Shown here piece after piece: positions 46,602-55,072 of a DNA stretch of 64,000 nt (position 1 is the first letter of the stretch; each line of letters begins with the position of its first letter). The DNA comes from Paenibacillus_F chitinolyticus_A. GTDB taxonomy: Bacteria > Bacillota > Bacilli > Paenibacillales > NBRC-103111. A model generated the notes under the pieces. That model was not told where the DNA came from. It saw only the letters and a list, made by a program, of their open reading frames with translations, and did not search any database. The translations under genes and the position numbers were made by a program. The stretch lies in contig NZ_CP173427.1 in the NCBI RefSeq assembly GCF_045038035.1, positions 310,001-374,000 on the forward strand. The letters run 5' to 3'.

Positions 46602-47273
46602 TTGTGGAAAACCATACGTTCTGATATAAAAGCCGTCTTCGATAATGATCCTGCCGCCCGAAGCTGGTTCGAGGTTGTGTTTACTTATTCCGGGCTCCAT
46701 GCCATTTGGGCGCACCGGATTGCTCACTGGTTGTATACCCGCAAGCTGTTTGCGGCGGCACGTATCATTTCGCAGTTCAGCCGTTTTATGACTGGCATAG
46801 AAATCCACCCGGGAGCGACAATCGGCGAAAGGCTGTTTATTGATCACGGGATGGGGGTAGTGATTGGCGAAACGTGTGAAATCGGCAATGACGTTATTCT
46901 TTATCAGGGAGTCACCCTCGGCGGAACGGGAAAAGAGAAGGGCAAGCGGCACCCGACGATCGGCAGTAAGGTGGTTATCTCCTCCGGGGCCAAGATCCTG
47001 GGTTCTTTCAAAGTGGGAGACAACGCGATGATCGGCGCCAATGCGGTCGTGCTTAAAGAAGTTCCCGCGAACTCTACGGTAGTGGGCATTCCCGGAAAGA
47101 TTGTGAAAAGGGACGGAATCCGGGTCAACCGGCTGGATCACGGCAACGTGCCCGATCCGGTACTTGATCTTTGCCGCGCTTTACAGGTGCAAATCGACGA
47201 ATTAAGGGAACAATTAGAAGAAGAGAAGACCAAGAATGGAGGCGTTAGGGAGCATGACACTCAGAATGTTTAA
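46602..47273 (+). CDS. cysE: serine O-acetyltransferase
   Basis: CysE, 223 residues, makes O-acetylserine from serine and acetyl-CoA, the first step of cysteine synthesis. An N-terminal helical part (about 1-60) is followed by the left-handed beta helix of hexapeptide repeats (GATIGERLFIDHGMGVVIGE to IGANAVVLKEVP). Catalytic Asp/His are in FIDHGMGV. The start is TTG at 46602 with AGAAGGTG 6-8 bases upstream. Its end overlaps cysS by 20 bases. It is controlled by the Cys T-box. The C-terminal tail (EQLEEEKTKNGG) is long and charged. Confidence 0.95.
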   Translation: MWKTIRSDIKAVFDNDPAARSWFEVVFTYSGLHAIWAHRIAHWLYTRKLFAAARIISQFSRFMTGIEIHPGATIGERLFIDHGMGVVIGETCEIGNDVILYQGVTLGGTGKEKGKRHPTIGSKVVISSGAKILGSFKVGDNAMIGANAVVLKEVPANSTVVGIPGKIVKRDGIRVNRLDHGNVPDPVLDLCRALQVQIDELREQLEEEKTKNGGVREHDTQNV

Positions 47274-48651
47274 TACGATGACAAGAGAAAAAGAAGAATT
47301 TAAACCTCTTGAACCGGGCAAGGTGAAAATGTACGTGTGCGGCCCGACCGTATATAACTATATTCATATCGGCAACGGACGCCCGGCGATTTTCTTCGAT
47401 GTCGTCCGCCGCTATTTAACCTATGTCGGTTACGAAGTGACCTACGTGGTGAACTTTACGGACGTGGACGATAAGCTGATTCGCAAAGCGGAAGAAACAG
47501 GGGAGACCGTCCAGGAGCTGGCCGACCGTTTTATCGCCGCCTATATGGAAGATATGAAAACCCTCCGCATCGAGCCGGCTACGATTCATCCGCGGGTAAC
47601 GGACAACATGGAGATCATCATCACCTTCATTAATTCGCTGGTGCAGCAGGGCTTCGCTTACGAGAATGGCGGAGACGTGTACTACCGGACCTCCCGCTTT
47701 AAGGAATACGGAAAGCTGTCGCATCAGAATCTGGATGAGCTTCAATACGGTATCCGCATCGAAGTGGATGAGCGCAAGGAAAATCCGCAGGATTTCGTCC
47801 TTTGGAAAGCGGCAAAACCGGGCGAGGTGTTTTGGTCCAGTCCGTGGGGCAACGGACGTCCGGGCTGGCACATCGAATGCTCCGCTCTCGTACACAAGTA
47901 TCTGGGAGAGTCGATCGATATTCACGGCGGCGGCGTAGACCTCACGTTCCCGCACCATGAGTGCGAAATTGCCCAGACGGAAGCCATTACGGGCAAGCCG
48001 ATGGCGAAATACTGGCTCCATAACGAATTCCTCAATATCGATAACGAGAAAATGTCCAAATCCCTCGGCAACGGGGTGCTGATCAGAGAGATTGCCAAAA
48101 AGATCAAGCCGGAGACGCTCCGCTTTTTCATGCTGTCCTCCCATTACCGGAATCCGCTTAATTTCAGCGAAGACGGGTTAACGCAAGCCGGCAACGGATT
48201 GGACCGTATCCAGAATTGTGTGACCAACCTGAAGCACCGTCTCGGCATCGCTCAGGAAGATGCTCTGGACGATCAGGTAGAGGCGCGCGTGAAAGAAATC
48301 GAAGCCCAGTTTATTTCGAAAATGGACGACGATTTCAATACTCCCGATGCGATAACCGCTGTTTTCGATCTCGTCACGGAGGCCAACCGTGTGCTGCAGC
48401 AGGAGCGGGTATCTGCGGCTACGCTCAGACTGATTATGGGACGTTTCCGCAATTTCGATTCCGTACTCGGCATCCTGGCAAGAGAAGAGAATGAGCTGCT
48501 GGACGAGGAAATCGAGGGACTGATCGAAGAACGCAATGAAGCGAGACGGGCGAAAAACTGGGCTCGCGCCGATGAAATCCGCGACCTGCTTACCGAGAAG
48601 GGCATCTATCTCGAAGATACGCCGCAGGGTATCCGTTGGCGACGGAAATGA
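47254..48651 (+). CDS. cysS: cysteinyl-tRNA synthetase
   Basis: Class I synthetase of 465 residues charging tRNA-Cys. The zinc/cysteine-binding Cys is in YVCGPTVYNYIHIGNGRP with the HIGH-like HIGN, further zinc ligands in WHIECSA and PHHECE, and the KMSKS motif is KMSKSLGN. ATG at 47254 has GGAGG 10 bases upstream and gives the B. subtilis length; ATG 47236 in frame has no good site. It overlaps cysE and mrnC, so the group is coupled and shares the T-box. Confidence 0.95.
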   Translation: MTLRMFNTMTREKEEFKPLEPGKVKMYVCGPTVYNYIHIGNGRPAIFFDVVRRYLTYVGYEVTYVVNFTDVDDKLIRKAEETGETVQELADRFIAAYMEDMKTLRIEPATIHPRVTDNMEIIITFINSLVQQGFAYENGGDVYYRTSRFKEYGKLSHQNLDELQYGIRIEVDERKENPQDFVLWKAAKPGEVFWSSPWGNGRPGWHIECSALVHKYLGESIDIHGGGVDLTFPHHECEIAQTEAITGKPMAKYWLHNEFLNIDNEKMSKSLGNGVLIREIAKKIKPETLRFFMLSSHYRNPLNFSEDGLTQAGNGLDRIQNCVTNLKHRLGIAQEDALDDQVEARVKEIEAQFISKMDDDFNTPDAITAVFDLVTEANRVLQQERVSAATLRLIMGRFRNFDSVLGILAREENELLDEEIEGLIEERNEARRAKNWARADEIRDLLTEKGIYLEDTPQGIRWRRK

Positions 48652-49229
48652 ATCTTTCCGATAAGCCGAACTCGCAGCTGTTCCGGTACCCGCCTTCCCA
48701 AAAGCCCGAATTGCTGAACCCTCTTGTCCTTGCTTACGTCGGGGATGCCGTATATGAAATGTTTATCCGGCAATACGTCATCTCCATGCCCAACCAGCGC
48801 CCGAATCATCTGCACCGTGCGGCGACGCGCTACGTATCGGCCAAAGGGCAGTCGAAAGCGCTCCAGGCGCTGATGCCTCTCCTTACGGAGGAGGAAACGG
48901 GCATAGTCAAGCGAGGACGCAACGCCAAATCCGGCTCGACGGCCAAAAACGCGGATGTGCTGGAATACCGGCACAGCACCGCATTCGAAGCCCTGATCGG
49001 CTATTTGTACTATAAGCAGGCGTATGAACGCCTGAACTATATCATGGAAGCCTCTCTGGAGCCGGAGAAAATTGCGGCTTTGACGGCTTCGGAATCCGAA
49101 GCGGGCACAGCTTCGAATCAACCCGGCGGTACGGACACCGGCACCGGAAGGGTTCAATCCGATGTCTCCGGAGAGCCGGAGGCAGCCGGAGCAGATCCGG
49201 AAGCGCCGTCCGATGCACACAAACTTTAA
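48648..49229 (+). CDS. mrnC: Mini-ribonuclease III
   Basis: Mini-III, 193 residues, an RNase III catalytic domain without the double-stranded RNA-binding domain; in Bacillus it trims 23S precursor rRNA. The domain is seen in LAYVGDAVYEMFIRQYV, KRGRNAKSGS and STAFEALIGYLYY, with the acidic residues of the active site. The C-terminal 45 or so residues (after about 147) are rich in Glu, Ala, Gly and Thr and are not part of the family domain, giving 193 residues against about 143 in B. subtilis. ATG at 48648 overlaps the cysS stop as ATGA. Confidence 0.9.
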   Translation: MNLSDKPNSQLFRYPPSQKPELLNPLVLAYVGDAVYEMFIRQYVISMPNQRPNHLHRAATRYVSAKGQSKALQALMPLLTEEETGIVKRGRNAKSGSTAKNADVLEYRHSTAFEALIGYLYYKQAYERLNYIMEASLEPEKIAALTASESEAGTASNQPGGTDTGTGRVQSDVSGEPEAAGADPEAPSDAHKL

Positions 49230-49255
49230 GCAGAATCATTATAGGAGGCACGACC

Positions 49256-49993
49256 ATGGAAGAATACATCGGCGGTAAACACTCGGTGCTCGAAGCGCTG
49301 CGCTCCGGCCGCACCATTCATAAAATATGGCTGAGCGAGTCCGCCCAGAAACAGCTGGCCCAGCCCGTTGCCGCGGAAGCCAAGAAGCTTGGCGTCATCG
49401 TGCAGACAGCCGACAAACGCAAGCTCGATCAGCTTGCTCCGGATTTGCAGCACCAGGGCGTCGTCGCCCAGGTGGCGGCTTATGACTACGCCAGCGTGGA
49501 CGACATTCTGGCGCGCGCCGAGCGCAAAGGAGAGGATCCGTTCATTCTGATCCTCGACGAGATCGAGGATCCGCATAATCTCGGATCCATCCTCCGTACA
49601 GCGGACTGCACCGGCGTGCACGGCGTCATCATTCCCAAGCGGCGCTCCGTCGGCTTAACCGCAACCGTCTCGAAGACATCGGCCGGAGCGGTGGAGTATG
49701 TGCCCGTAGCCCGCGTGACGAATATTTCCCAGACCATCGCCGATCTGAAAGAACGCGGTGTCTGGATAGCGGGCACGGACGTGACTGCGGCTGACGACGT
49801 ATACCGCAGTAATTTTAAAATGCCGCTGGCTCTGGTTATCGGCAACGAAGGCCGCGGAGTCGGCCGCCTGATCAAGGAATCGTGCGATTTTCTCGTGAAG
49901 CTGCCGATGCATGGACGGGTGAATTCGCTCAATGCGTCCGTAGCCGCGGGAGTATTGATGTACGAGGTAGTCAGACAACGTACTACGGGATAA
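49256..49993 (+). CDS. rlmB: 23S rRNA 2'-O-methyltransferase of the TrmH/SpoU family
   Basis: SPOUT-fold methyltransferase of 245 residues. An L30e-like substrate-binding domain (residues 1-80, EYIGGKHSVLEALRSG) precedes the catalytic domain with motifs ILDEIEDPHNLGSILRTA, VIGNEGRGV and MHGRVNSLNASVAAG. RlmB methylates the ribose of G2251 (E. coli numbering) in 23S rRNA; substrate here is inferred from the family. ATG at 49256 with ATAGGAGG 7 bases upstream. It corresponds to yacO of Bacillus, in the cysS-mrnC-yacO-yacP order. Confidence 0.92.
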   Translation: MEEYIGGKHSVLEALRSGRTIHKIWLSESAQKQLAQPVAAEAKKLGVIVQTADKRKLDQLAPDLQHQGVVAQVAAYDYASVDDILARAERKGEDPFILILDEIEDPHNLGSILRTADCTGVHGVIIPKRRSVGLTATVSKTSAGAVEYVPVARVTNISQTIADLKERGVWIAGTDVTAADDVYRSNFKMPLALVIGNEGRGVGRLIKESCDFLVKLPMHGRVNSLNASVAAGVLMYEVVRQRTTG

Positions 49994-49999
49994 CCTCGT

Positions 50000-50512
50000 A
50001 TGAAAGAATTCCTGATTGTGGACGGCTACAATATTATCGGGGCCTGGCCCGAGCTGAAGCAGCTGCGCGACCGCAGTTTGGAAGAGGCGAGGGATAGGCT
50101 CATCACCATATTGGCGGAATACCAGTCTTTCTCCGGCGTAAAGGTTTATCTGGTTTTTGACGCGTATCAGGTTCCGGGACTGGGCAAAACGTACGTGCAG
50201 AGCAGACTCAGCGTTCTGTATACGAAAGAGAAGGAAACGGCCGACGAACTGATCGAGCGTCTCGTTACCGAACTGACCGGCCGGCGTCGTCAGATTTACG
50301 TGGCCACCTCCGATATGACCGAGCAGCATGTGATATTCGGCAAGGGCGCGCTCCGTCTCCCGGCTTCCGAACTTTTCGTCAAAATTAAACAGAGCCGCAC
50401 GGAGGTCCGCAAACGTATCCGGGAAGAGGCCGAGAGCGGCCGAAACACCTTTGACAGCAAGCTGAATGAGGAAATGCGGGAGATCTTCGAGAAATGGCGG
50501 CGGGGGAAGTAA
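50000..50512 (+). CDS. rae1: ribosome-associated endoribonuclease Rae1 (YacP)
   Basis: NYN/PIN-like nuclease of 170 residues. Catalytic acids appear in LIVDGYNIIGAWPEL, YLVFDAYQVPG, KETADELIERL and ATSDMTEQ. In B. subtilis Rae1 enters the ribosomal A site and cuts specific mRNAs during translation. The ATG at 50000 starts 6 bases after the rlmB stop; the upstream site (GGGATAA) is weak, so translation may be coupled. The C-terminal half is helical and basic. Confidence 0.9.
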   Translation: MKEFLIVDGYNIIGAWPELKQLRDRSLEEARDRLITILAEYQSFSGVKVYLVFDAYQVPGLGKTYVQSRLSVLYTKEKETADELIERLVTELTGRRRQIYVATSDMTEQHVIFGKGALRLPASELFVKIKQSRTEVRKRIREEAESGRNTFDSKLNEEMREIFEKWRRGK

Positions 50513-50558
50513 CATCAGACACTTTTGAAAAAGTCTGGAAAAAGAATGTCCGTTTGCA

Positions 50559-50588
50559 TTGACGATGTAAGATTACATAATGTATACT
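50559..50588 (+). promoter_or_regulatory. sigH promoter with internal palindrome
   Basis: TTGACG at 50559-50564, an 18-base spacer and TATACT at 50583-50588. The spacer contains the 14-bp inverted repeat ATGTAAGATTACAT (50565-50578), a possible operator. In Bacillus, sigH is repressed by AbrB, but this repeat is not an AbrB consensus. Confidence 0.55.
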
Positions 50589-50642
50589 TATCCTATCCTT
50601 TTTTAGCAAACTTGGTAGTTTTGCAGGCCGGAGGGATTGTTG

Positions 50643-51287
50643 GTGAGTGTCGACCTCAAAGAGCTTAGAATGACCGATTACGATCTCAAGACTGACGAAG
50701 ACATCGTCGACGCTGTCCATTGCGGCAACAGCGACGCGCTGGAGTATCTGATCAACAAGTATCGCAATTTTGTTCGCGCTAAAGCCCGTTCGTATTTTCT
50801 CATCGGCGCTGACCGCGAGGATATCGTGCAAGAAGGCATGATCGGTTTATATAAATCGATTCGTGATTTCCGTGGAGACAAGCTATCGTCATTCAAAGCG
50901 TTTGCAGAGTTGTGCATTACGCGGCAGATCATTACGGCTATTAAAACGGCGACCCGCCAGAAGCATATCCCGCTTAACTCTTACGTTTCGCTGGACAAGC
51001 CTATCTACGACGAGGATTCGGACCGCACGCTGCTGGACGTTATCTGCGGCTCGAAGGTTACGGACCCTGAAGAACTGATTATCAATCAGGAAGAATTCAG
51101 CGGACTCGAAGACAAGATGGGCGAGATTCTGAGCGATCTGGAACGCCGTGTGCTTATGCTCTATTTGGATGGAAGATCTTATCAGGAAATTGCGGTGGAT
51201 CTGGACCGTCACGTGAAGTCGATCGACAACGCGCTGCAGCGGGTCAAACGCAAGTTGGAGCGTTACTTGGAAGTACGCGATTTATAG
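50643..51287 (+). CDS. sigH: RNA polymerase sigma-H factor
   Basis: Sigma-H (Spo0H), 214 residues, directs early sporulation and post-exponential genes. Region 2 contains EYLINKYRNFVRAKARSYF and DREDIVQEGMIGLYKSI; region 4 carries the HTH GRSYQEIAVDLDRHVKSIDN. Length and sequence are typical of sigH and unlike ECF factors. GTG at 50643 has GGAGGG 7 bases upstream; two upstream TTG codons are less likely. It is monocistronic: own promoter at 50559 and terminator at 51294. Confidence 0.95.
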   Translation: MSVDLKELRMTDYDLKTDEDIVDAVHCGNSDALEYLINKYRNFVRAKARSYFLIGADREDIVQEGMIGLYKSIRDFRGDKLSSFKAFAELCITRQIITAIKTATRQKHIPLNSYVSLDKPIYDEDSDRTLLDVICGSKVTDPEELIINQEEFSGLEDKMGEILSDLERRVLMLYLDGRSYQEIAVDLDRHVKSIDNALQRVKRKLERYLEVRDL

Positions 51288-51293
51288 ATGAGG

Positions 51294-51330
51294 CACCCTT
51301 TCGGTGAATGGGTGTTTTTATTTTTTTTCG
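51294..51330 (+). terminator. sigH terminator
   Basis: CACCC pairs with GGGTG, followed by TTTTTATTTTTTTT. Starts 6 bases after the stop. A second weak hairpin AACCC/GGGTT with TTTTT lies near 51393-51417. Confidence 0.65.
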
Positions 51331-51443
51331 CCGGATGATAATGGAAATAACGTACGTTTAAGAGAATGTCGGCTGGTCGATAATGAGAAGAGAACCCAGG
51401 TCGAGAAAGGGTTTTTTGCTGTGCGCGGGGCAGGATGTTATCC

Positions 51444-51472
51444 TTGACACCCCATACCGGTTATGTTAAAGT
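51444..51472 (+). promoter_or_regulatory. promoter of rpmG-secE-nusG
   Basis: TTGACA at 51444-51449, 17 bases, TAAAGT at 51467-51472. rpmG begins 72 bases downstream. Nothing else is seen in the sigH-rpmG gap. Confidence 0.7.
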
Positions 51473-51543
51473 ATTGCAGGTAGCCCTATCGCTTTTTTTT
51501 TGTGCGCAAAAAAGGGTATATCCTGATACGGGAGGTGTAACAC

Positions 51544-51693
51544 ATGCGAGTTGTTATGACGCTAGCTTGCACGAACTGCAAGCAACGGAACTATACTTCC
51601 AACAAGAACAAGCGTAACCATCCAGACCGTATGGAGTTCAAGAAATTCTGCAAATATTGCAATGAACATACCGCTCATCGCGAAACCAGATAG
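51544..51693 (+). CDS. rpmGB: 50S ribosomal protein L33
   Basis: A 49-residue protein starting MRVVMTLACTNCKQRNYTS and ending HTAHRETR. Two CxxC pairs (CTNC and CKYC) mark the zinc-binding form of L33. ATG at 51544 has GGGAGG about 9 bases upstream. The gene is short and easily missed; its place before secE is that of rpmGB in Bacillus. Other L33 paralogues are likely elsewhere in the genome. Confidence 0.94.
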   Translation: MRVVMTLACTNCKQRNYTSNKNKRNHPDRMEFKKFCKYCNEHTAHRETR

Positions 51694-51711
51694 TCTGTGG
51701 AGGTGTAGTGC

Positions 51712-51924
51712 GTGGCTTTCTTAGCTAAAATGAAGCAGGGTTTCGGCTCCTCGTTCTCGTTTTTTACTGAAAGCTGGAGCGAACTGAAGAAGGTCAAGTG
51801 GCCAACACGCAAGGAAATGATCAGCTATACGACCGTTACCCTTGTGACGGTGGCTTTCGTGACTGTCTATTTTTTCTTGCTCGACCTGGGGATCTCTGAG
51901 TTGCTGCGGCTTGTCTTCAAATAA
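51712..51924 (+). CDS. secE: preprotein translocase subunit SecE
   Basis: SecE, 70 residues, single-span clamp of the SecYEG channel. The amphipathic segment SWSELKKVKWPTRKE is the conserved family motif; the membrane helix covers about residues 42-62. GTG at 51712 has GGAGGTG 9 bases upstream. It precedes nusG by 22 bases, as in nearly all bacteria. Confidence 0.96.
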   Translation: MAFLAKMKQGFGSSFSFFTESWSELKKVKWPTRKEMISYTTVTLVTVAFVTVYFFLLDLGISELLRLVFK

Positions 51925-51946
51925 ATTCAGGAACTAGGTGGCAAAT

Positions 51947-52480
51947 ATGGAAAAAAGATGGTATGTCGTTCATACCTATTCAGGTTACGAGAACAAAGTC
52001 AAAGCCAATTTGGAGAAGCGCGTTGAATCTATGGATATGGCGGACAAGATCTTCCGCGTACTCGTACCCATGGAGGAAGAGCTGGTAAACAAAGACGGCA
52101 AGAAGAAAACCGTCATGCGTAAAGTTTATCCCGGATACGTGCTCGTAGAGATGATTCAAACCGACGATTCCTGGTATGTTGTTCGCAACACTCCCGGCGT
52201 AACCGGCTTTGTAGGCTCGACGGGTTCCGGCTCTAAACCGACTCCGCTGCTTCCGGAAGAAGTCGAATCTATTCTGAAGCATATGGGAATGGAAGAACCG
52301 AAACCGAAGATCGATTTCGATCTGAAGGAAACGGTTCGCGTGAAGGTAGGTCCTTTTGCGAATTTCGTCGGCACTGTCGAAGAAATTATTGCAGACAAGA
52401 GCAAGCTCAAGGTTCATGTCAACATGTTTGGTCGAGAGACTCCGCTGGAGCTTGAGTTCCATCAGGTGGAGAAACTGTAG
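51947..52480 (+). CDS. nusG: transcription termination/antitermination protein NusG
   Basis: NusG, 177 residues, binds elongating RNA polymerase; it links to Rho or ribosomes through its KOW domain. The NGN domain begins EKRWYVVHTYSGYENKVK and contains VYPGYVLVEM and VRNTPGVTGFVG; the KOW domain is VRVKVGPFANFVGTVEEI. ATG at 51947 has AGGTGG 5 bases upstream; GTG three codons earlier overlaps that site. Confidence 0.96.
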   Translation: MEKRWYVVHTYSGYENKVKANLEKRVESMDMADKIFRVLVPMEEELVNKDGKKKTVMRKVYPGYVLVEMIQTDDSWYVVRNTPGVTGFVGSTGSGSKPTPLLPEEVESILKHMGMEEPKPKIDFDLKETVRVKVGPFANFVGTVEEIIADKSKLKVHVNMFGRETPLELEFHQVEKL

Positions 52481-52524
52481 ACTACATCGATTCAAATCCC
52501 TCTATTGAGGAAGTTTCTCTTGCG

Positions 52525-52572
52525 GAATCAGGTTGCTGATTCTGGCTGGTTCCTTAAGAAAAGCTTAGCCAG
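52525..52572 (+). other. structured leader before rplK
   Basis: The 179-base nusG-rplK gap holds a perfect 7-bp hairpin GAATCAG/CTGATTC around GTTG (52525-52542) and the pair CTGGCT/AGCCAG (about 52542-52572). No T run follows, so neither is a terminator. This may be an autoregulatory binding site for a ribosomal protein; unproven. Confidence 0.35.
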
Positions 52573-52659
52573 ATCTGTTTCTTTCGCGGATGGGCTTTTG
52601 CTGGTGGGAGGGAAATGATCCCGTCGAACCACACTACGTGCAAGGAGGTGTCATCACAC

Positions 52660-53085
52660 ATGGCAAAAAAGGTAATTAAAATGGTGAAACTGCAGGTTCC
52701 TGCAGGGAAAGCGAATCCTGCTCCGCCAATCGGTCCTGCTCTGGGTCAAGCTGGCGTGAACATCATGGCTTTCTGTAAGGAGTTCAATGCTAAGACTGCT
52801 GATCAAGCGGGTCTGATCATTCCGGTTGTTATCACTGTATTCGAGGACCGTTCGTTCACATTCGAAACGAAAACGCCTCCGGCAGCCGTACTTCTTCGTA
52901 TCGCAGCTGGCGTCGAAAAAGGTTCCGGCGAACCGAACAAGAAGAAAGTTGCAACGGTTAAGCGTGCGAAAGTTCGCGAAATCGCTGAAACGAAAATGCC
53001 TGACCTTAACGCTGCATCCGTAGAGGCTGCAATGCTTATGGTTGAAGGTACTGCTCGCAGCATGGGCATCACGATCGAAGACTAA
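52660..53085 (+). CDS. rplK: 50S ribosomal protein L11
   Basis: L11, 141 residues, at the GTPase-associated centre; needed for RelA activation. N-terminal domain includes KLQVPAGKANPAPPIGPALG with the proline-rich segment; the C-terminal domain binds 23S rRNA (MPDLNAASVEAAMLMVEGTA). ATG at 52660 has AAGGAGGTG about 10 bases upstream; the in-frame extension to 52615 is not supported. Confidence 0.97.
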   Translation: MAKKVIKMVKLQVPAGKANPAPPIGPALGQAGVNIMAFCKEFNAKTADQAGLIIPVVITVFEDRSFTFETKTPPAAVLLRIAAGVEKGSGEPNKKKVATVKRAKVREIAETKMPDLNAASVEAAMLMVEGTARSMGITIED

Positions 53086-53162
53086 TTCGATTCGTAGGCT
53101 TCCCCTGGAAGCCGCAAAACAGTGGGAGGGCAATCCGTTACGACCACAGAGGAGGAATACAA

Positions 53163-53855
53163 ATGGCTAAACACGGTAAGAAATATAACGAAGTGGCTAA
53201 GCAGGTTACTGCCGATGCACTTTATGAGCCGGCTGAAGCGATTGAGCTTGTTAAGAAAACAGCTCCGGCGAAATTTGATGAAACAGTTGATATTGCTGTT
53301 CGTCTTGGCGTTGACCCAAGAAAACAGGACCAGGCTGTCCGCGGCGTAGTTGTACTTCCGCACGGTACTGGTAAAACTAAGCGCGTCCTCGTATTCGCGA
53401 AAGGCGACAAAGCTAAAGAAGCAGAAGCAGCTGGCGCTGATTTTGTAGGCGATCAGGATATGATCAACAAAATCCAGCAAGGTTGGTTCGAATTCGATGT
53501 TTGCGTAGCTACTCCTGACATGATGAGTGAAGTCGGTAAACTCGGACGTCTGCTCGGTGGTAAAGGCCTTATGCCTAACCCTAAAGCAGGTACCGTAACT
53601 TTCGACGTTACCAAAGCCGTTCAAGAGATCAAAGCTGGTAAAATCGAATACCGCCTCGATAAAGCAGGACAAATTCATGCTCCACTCGGCAAAGTATCTT
53701 TCGACGCTGACAAGCTCTCCGAGAACTTCAAAGCGCTGATCGACGCACTGCTCAGAGCGAAACCTGCCGCTGCTAAAGGTGTATACCTGAAAAGCGTTGC
53801 AATATCCTCCACAATGGGCCCGAGCGTTCGCGTGAACCTTCAATCCTTCAGATAA
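53163..53855 (+). CDS. rplA: 50S ribosomal protein L1
   Basis: L1, 230 residues, forms the mobile stalk near the E site and often represses its own operon. Conserved MAKHGKKYNE, ATPDMMSEVGKLGRLLGGKG and LMPNPKAGTVT are visible. ATG at 53163 with GAGGAGG upstream. It follows rplK by 77 bases. Confidence 0.97.
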   Translation: MAKHGKKYNEVAKQVTADALYEPAEAIELVKKTAPAKFDETVDIAVRLGVDPRKQDQAVRGVVVLPHGTGKTKRVLVFAKGDKAKEAEAAGADFVGDQDMINKIQQGWFEFDVCVATPDMMSEVGKLGRLLGGKGLMPNPKAGTVTFDVTKAVQEIKAGKIEYRLDKAGQIHAPLGKVSFDADKLSENFKALIDALLRAKPAAAKGVYLKSVAISSTMGPSVRVNLQSFR

Positions 53856-53867
53856 GTTATTCTACGG

Positions 53868-53896
53868 TTGACATTTTATGTCGAACGTGATAACAT
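53868..53896 (+). promoter_or_regulatory. promoter of rplJ-rplL
   Basis: TTGACA at 53868-53873, 17 bases, TAACAT at 53891-53896. The L10 leader follows. Confidence 0.75.
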
Positions 53897-53925
53897 TACT
53901 GAGGTCGTTAGTTTAACAAACGAAT

Positions 53926-54062
53926 ATATAGACCGTAGACAGCAGGTGCCGATGGGAGCATCCCAAACAGCTTAATGTCCTGCCGAGGTGTTATGATATA
54001 AGTTCGGGTTATACCGGAAGTGTCATGCCTTCGTAGAGTCTACGAAGGCATTTCTTATGCTT
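53926..54062 (+). promoter_or_regulatory. ribosomal protein L10 leader with attenuator
   Basis: The L10-leader core GTAGACAGCAGGTGC (53934-53948) and CTTAATGTCCTGCCGAGGTG (53971-53990) match the Gram-positive L10 leader. A terminator hairpin ATGCCTTCGTAGA/TACGAAGGCAT with a T-rich tail ends it (54025-54058). L10(L7/L12)4 binding would favour the terminator, giving autoregulation. Confidence 0.87.
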
Positions 54063-54126
54063 AGGCTGCGGAAATGCTTGTAATAGATTCGGTGAAAACC
54101 AGATTGACAAGAAGTGAGGTGTACCT

Positions 54127-54636
54127 ATGGCAAACGCAAAGATTTTAGCAGAAAAAGAGCAGATCGTATCCGACTTGTCGGAAAAACTACGTGCAAGCTC
54201 CTGCACAATCGTAACCGACTATCGTGGTCTTAACGTTGCGCAAGTAACGGAACTTCGTAAACAACTACGTGAAGCAGGCGTAGAATTCCAAGTTCTTAAG
54301 AACTCGATGGTAAGACGTGCAACTGCTACCGCTGAGCTGACGGAACTGGATGCACATCTGACAGGACCGACTGCTATCGCGTTCAGCAAAGACGACGTTA
54401 TCGCTGCAGCGAAAATCCTTAACAACTTTGCTAAGAAAAACGAAAGCCTGAGCATTAAAGCGGGCGTTGTTGAAGGTAAAGTTGTGGATGTAGCTCAAAT
54501 CAAAGCGCTGGCAGATCTGCCTTCCCGCGAAGGTCTTCTGTCCATGCTCCTCAGCGTGCTTCAAGCACCTGTGCGCAACTTCGCTCTTGCGGTTAAAGCT
54601 GTGGCTGAAAAGCAAGAAAGCGGAGCGGAAGCTTAA
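54127..54636 (+). CDS. rplJ: 50S ribosomal protein L10
   Basis: L10, 169 residues, anchors the L7/L12 stalk. The N-terminal rRNA-binding part includes VTDYRGLNVAQVTELRKQLR and FQVLKNSM; the C-terminal helix (about 135-165) carries L7/L12 dimers. ATG at 54127 has GTGAGGTG 6 bases upstream. Regulated by its own leader. Confidence 0.97.
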   Translation: MANAKILAEKEQIVSDLSEKLRASSCTIVTDYRGLNVAQVTELRKQLREAGVEFQVLKNSMVRRATATAELTELDAHLTGPTAIAFSKDDVIAAAKILNNFAKKNESLSIKAGVVEGKVVDVAQIKALADLPSREGLLSMLLSVLQAPVRNFALAVKAVAEKQESGAEA

Positions 54637-54681
54637 TTTTTACCCAAAAATCATTCAAATGAATATAATGGAGGTTTAACC

Positions 54682-55047
54682 ATGAGTAACGAGCAAATCT
54701 TGGAAGCCATTAAAGGCATGACAGTTCTTGAACTGAACGATCTGGTTAAAGCAATTGAAGAAGAATTTGGCGTCACTGCTGCAGCTCCAGTTGCAGTAAT
54801 GGGCGGCGCTGCTGGCGGTGCTGAAGCTGCTGAGCAATCCGAGTTCGACGTAATCCTGAACAACGCTGGTGCTTCCAAAATCAACGTTATCAAAGTCGTT
54901 CGCGAAATCACTGGTCTTGGTCTGAAAGAAGCAAAAGACCTGGTTGACAACGCACCGAAGCCTATCAAAGAAAAAGTAGGCAAAGAAGAAGCAGAAGCAG
55001 TAAAAGCAAAACTCGAAGAAGCTGGCGCTTCCATCGAAGTGAAATAA
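54682..55047 (+). CDS. rplL: 50S ribosomal protein L7/L12
   Basis: L7/L12, 121 residues, recruits translation factors. N-terminal dimer domain, an Ala/Gly-rich hinge (AAAPVAVMGGAAGGAEAA) and the C-terminal domain with FDVILNNAGASKINVIKVVR and GLGLKEAKDLVD. ATG at 54682 has TGGAGGT 7 bases upstream. A strong stem with a short T run follows. Confidence 0.98.
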   Translation: MSNEQILEAIKGMTVLELNDLVKAIEEEFGVTAAAPVAVMGGAAGGAEAAEQSEFDVILNNAGASKINVIKVVREITGLGLKEAKDLVDNAPKPIKEKVGKEEAEAVKAKLEEAGASIEVK

Positions 55048-55072
55048 TTTTGGTTTACACGAGAAACCTCTT

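Noticed and set aside
51435..51617. Open frame of 60 codons before secE
   Set aside because: It overlaps the promoter and the real rpmG gene in another frame.
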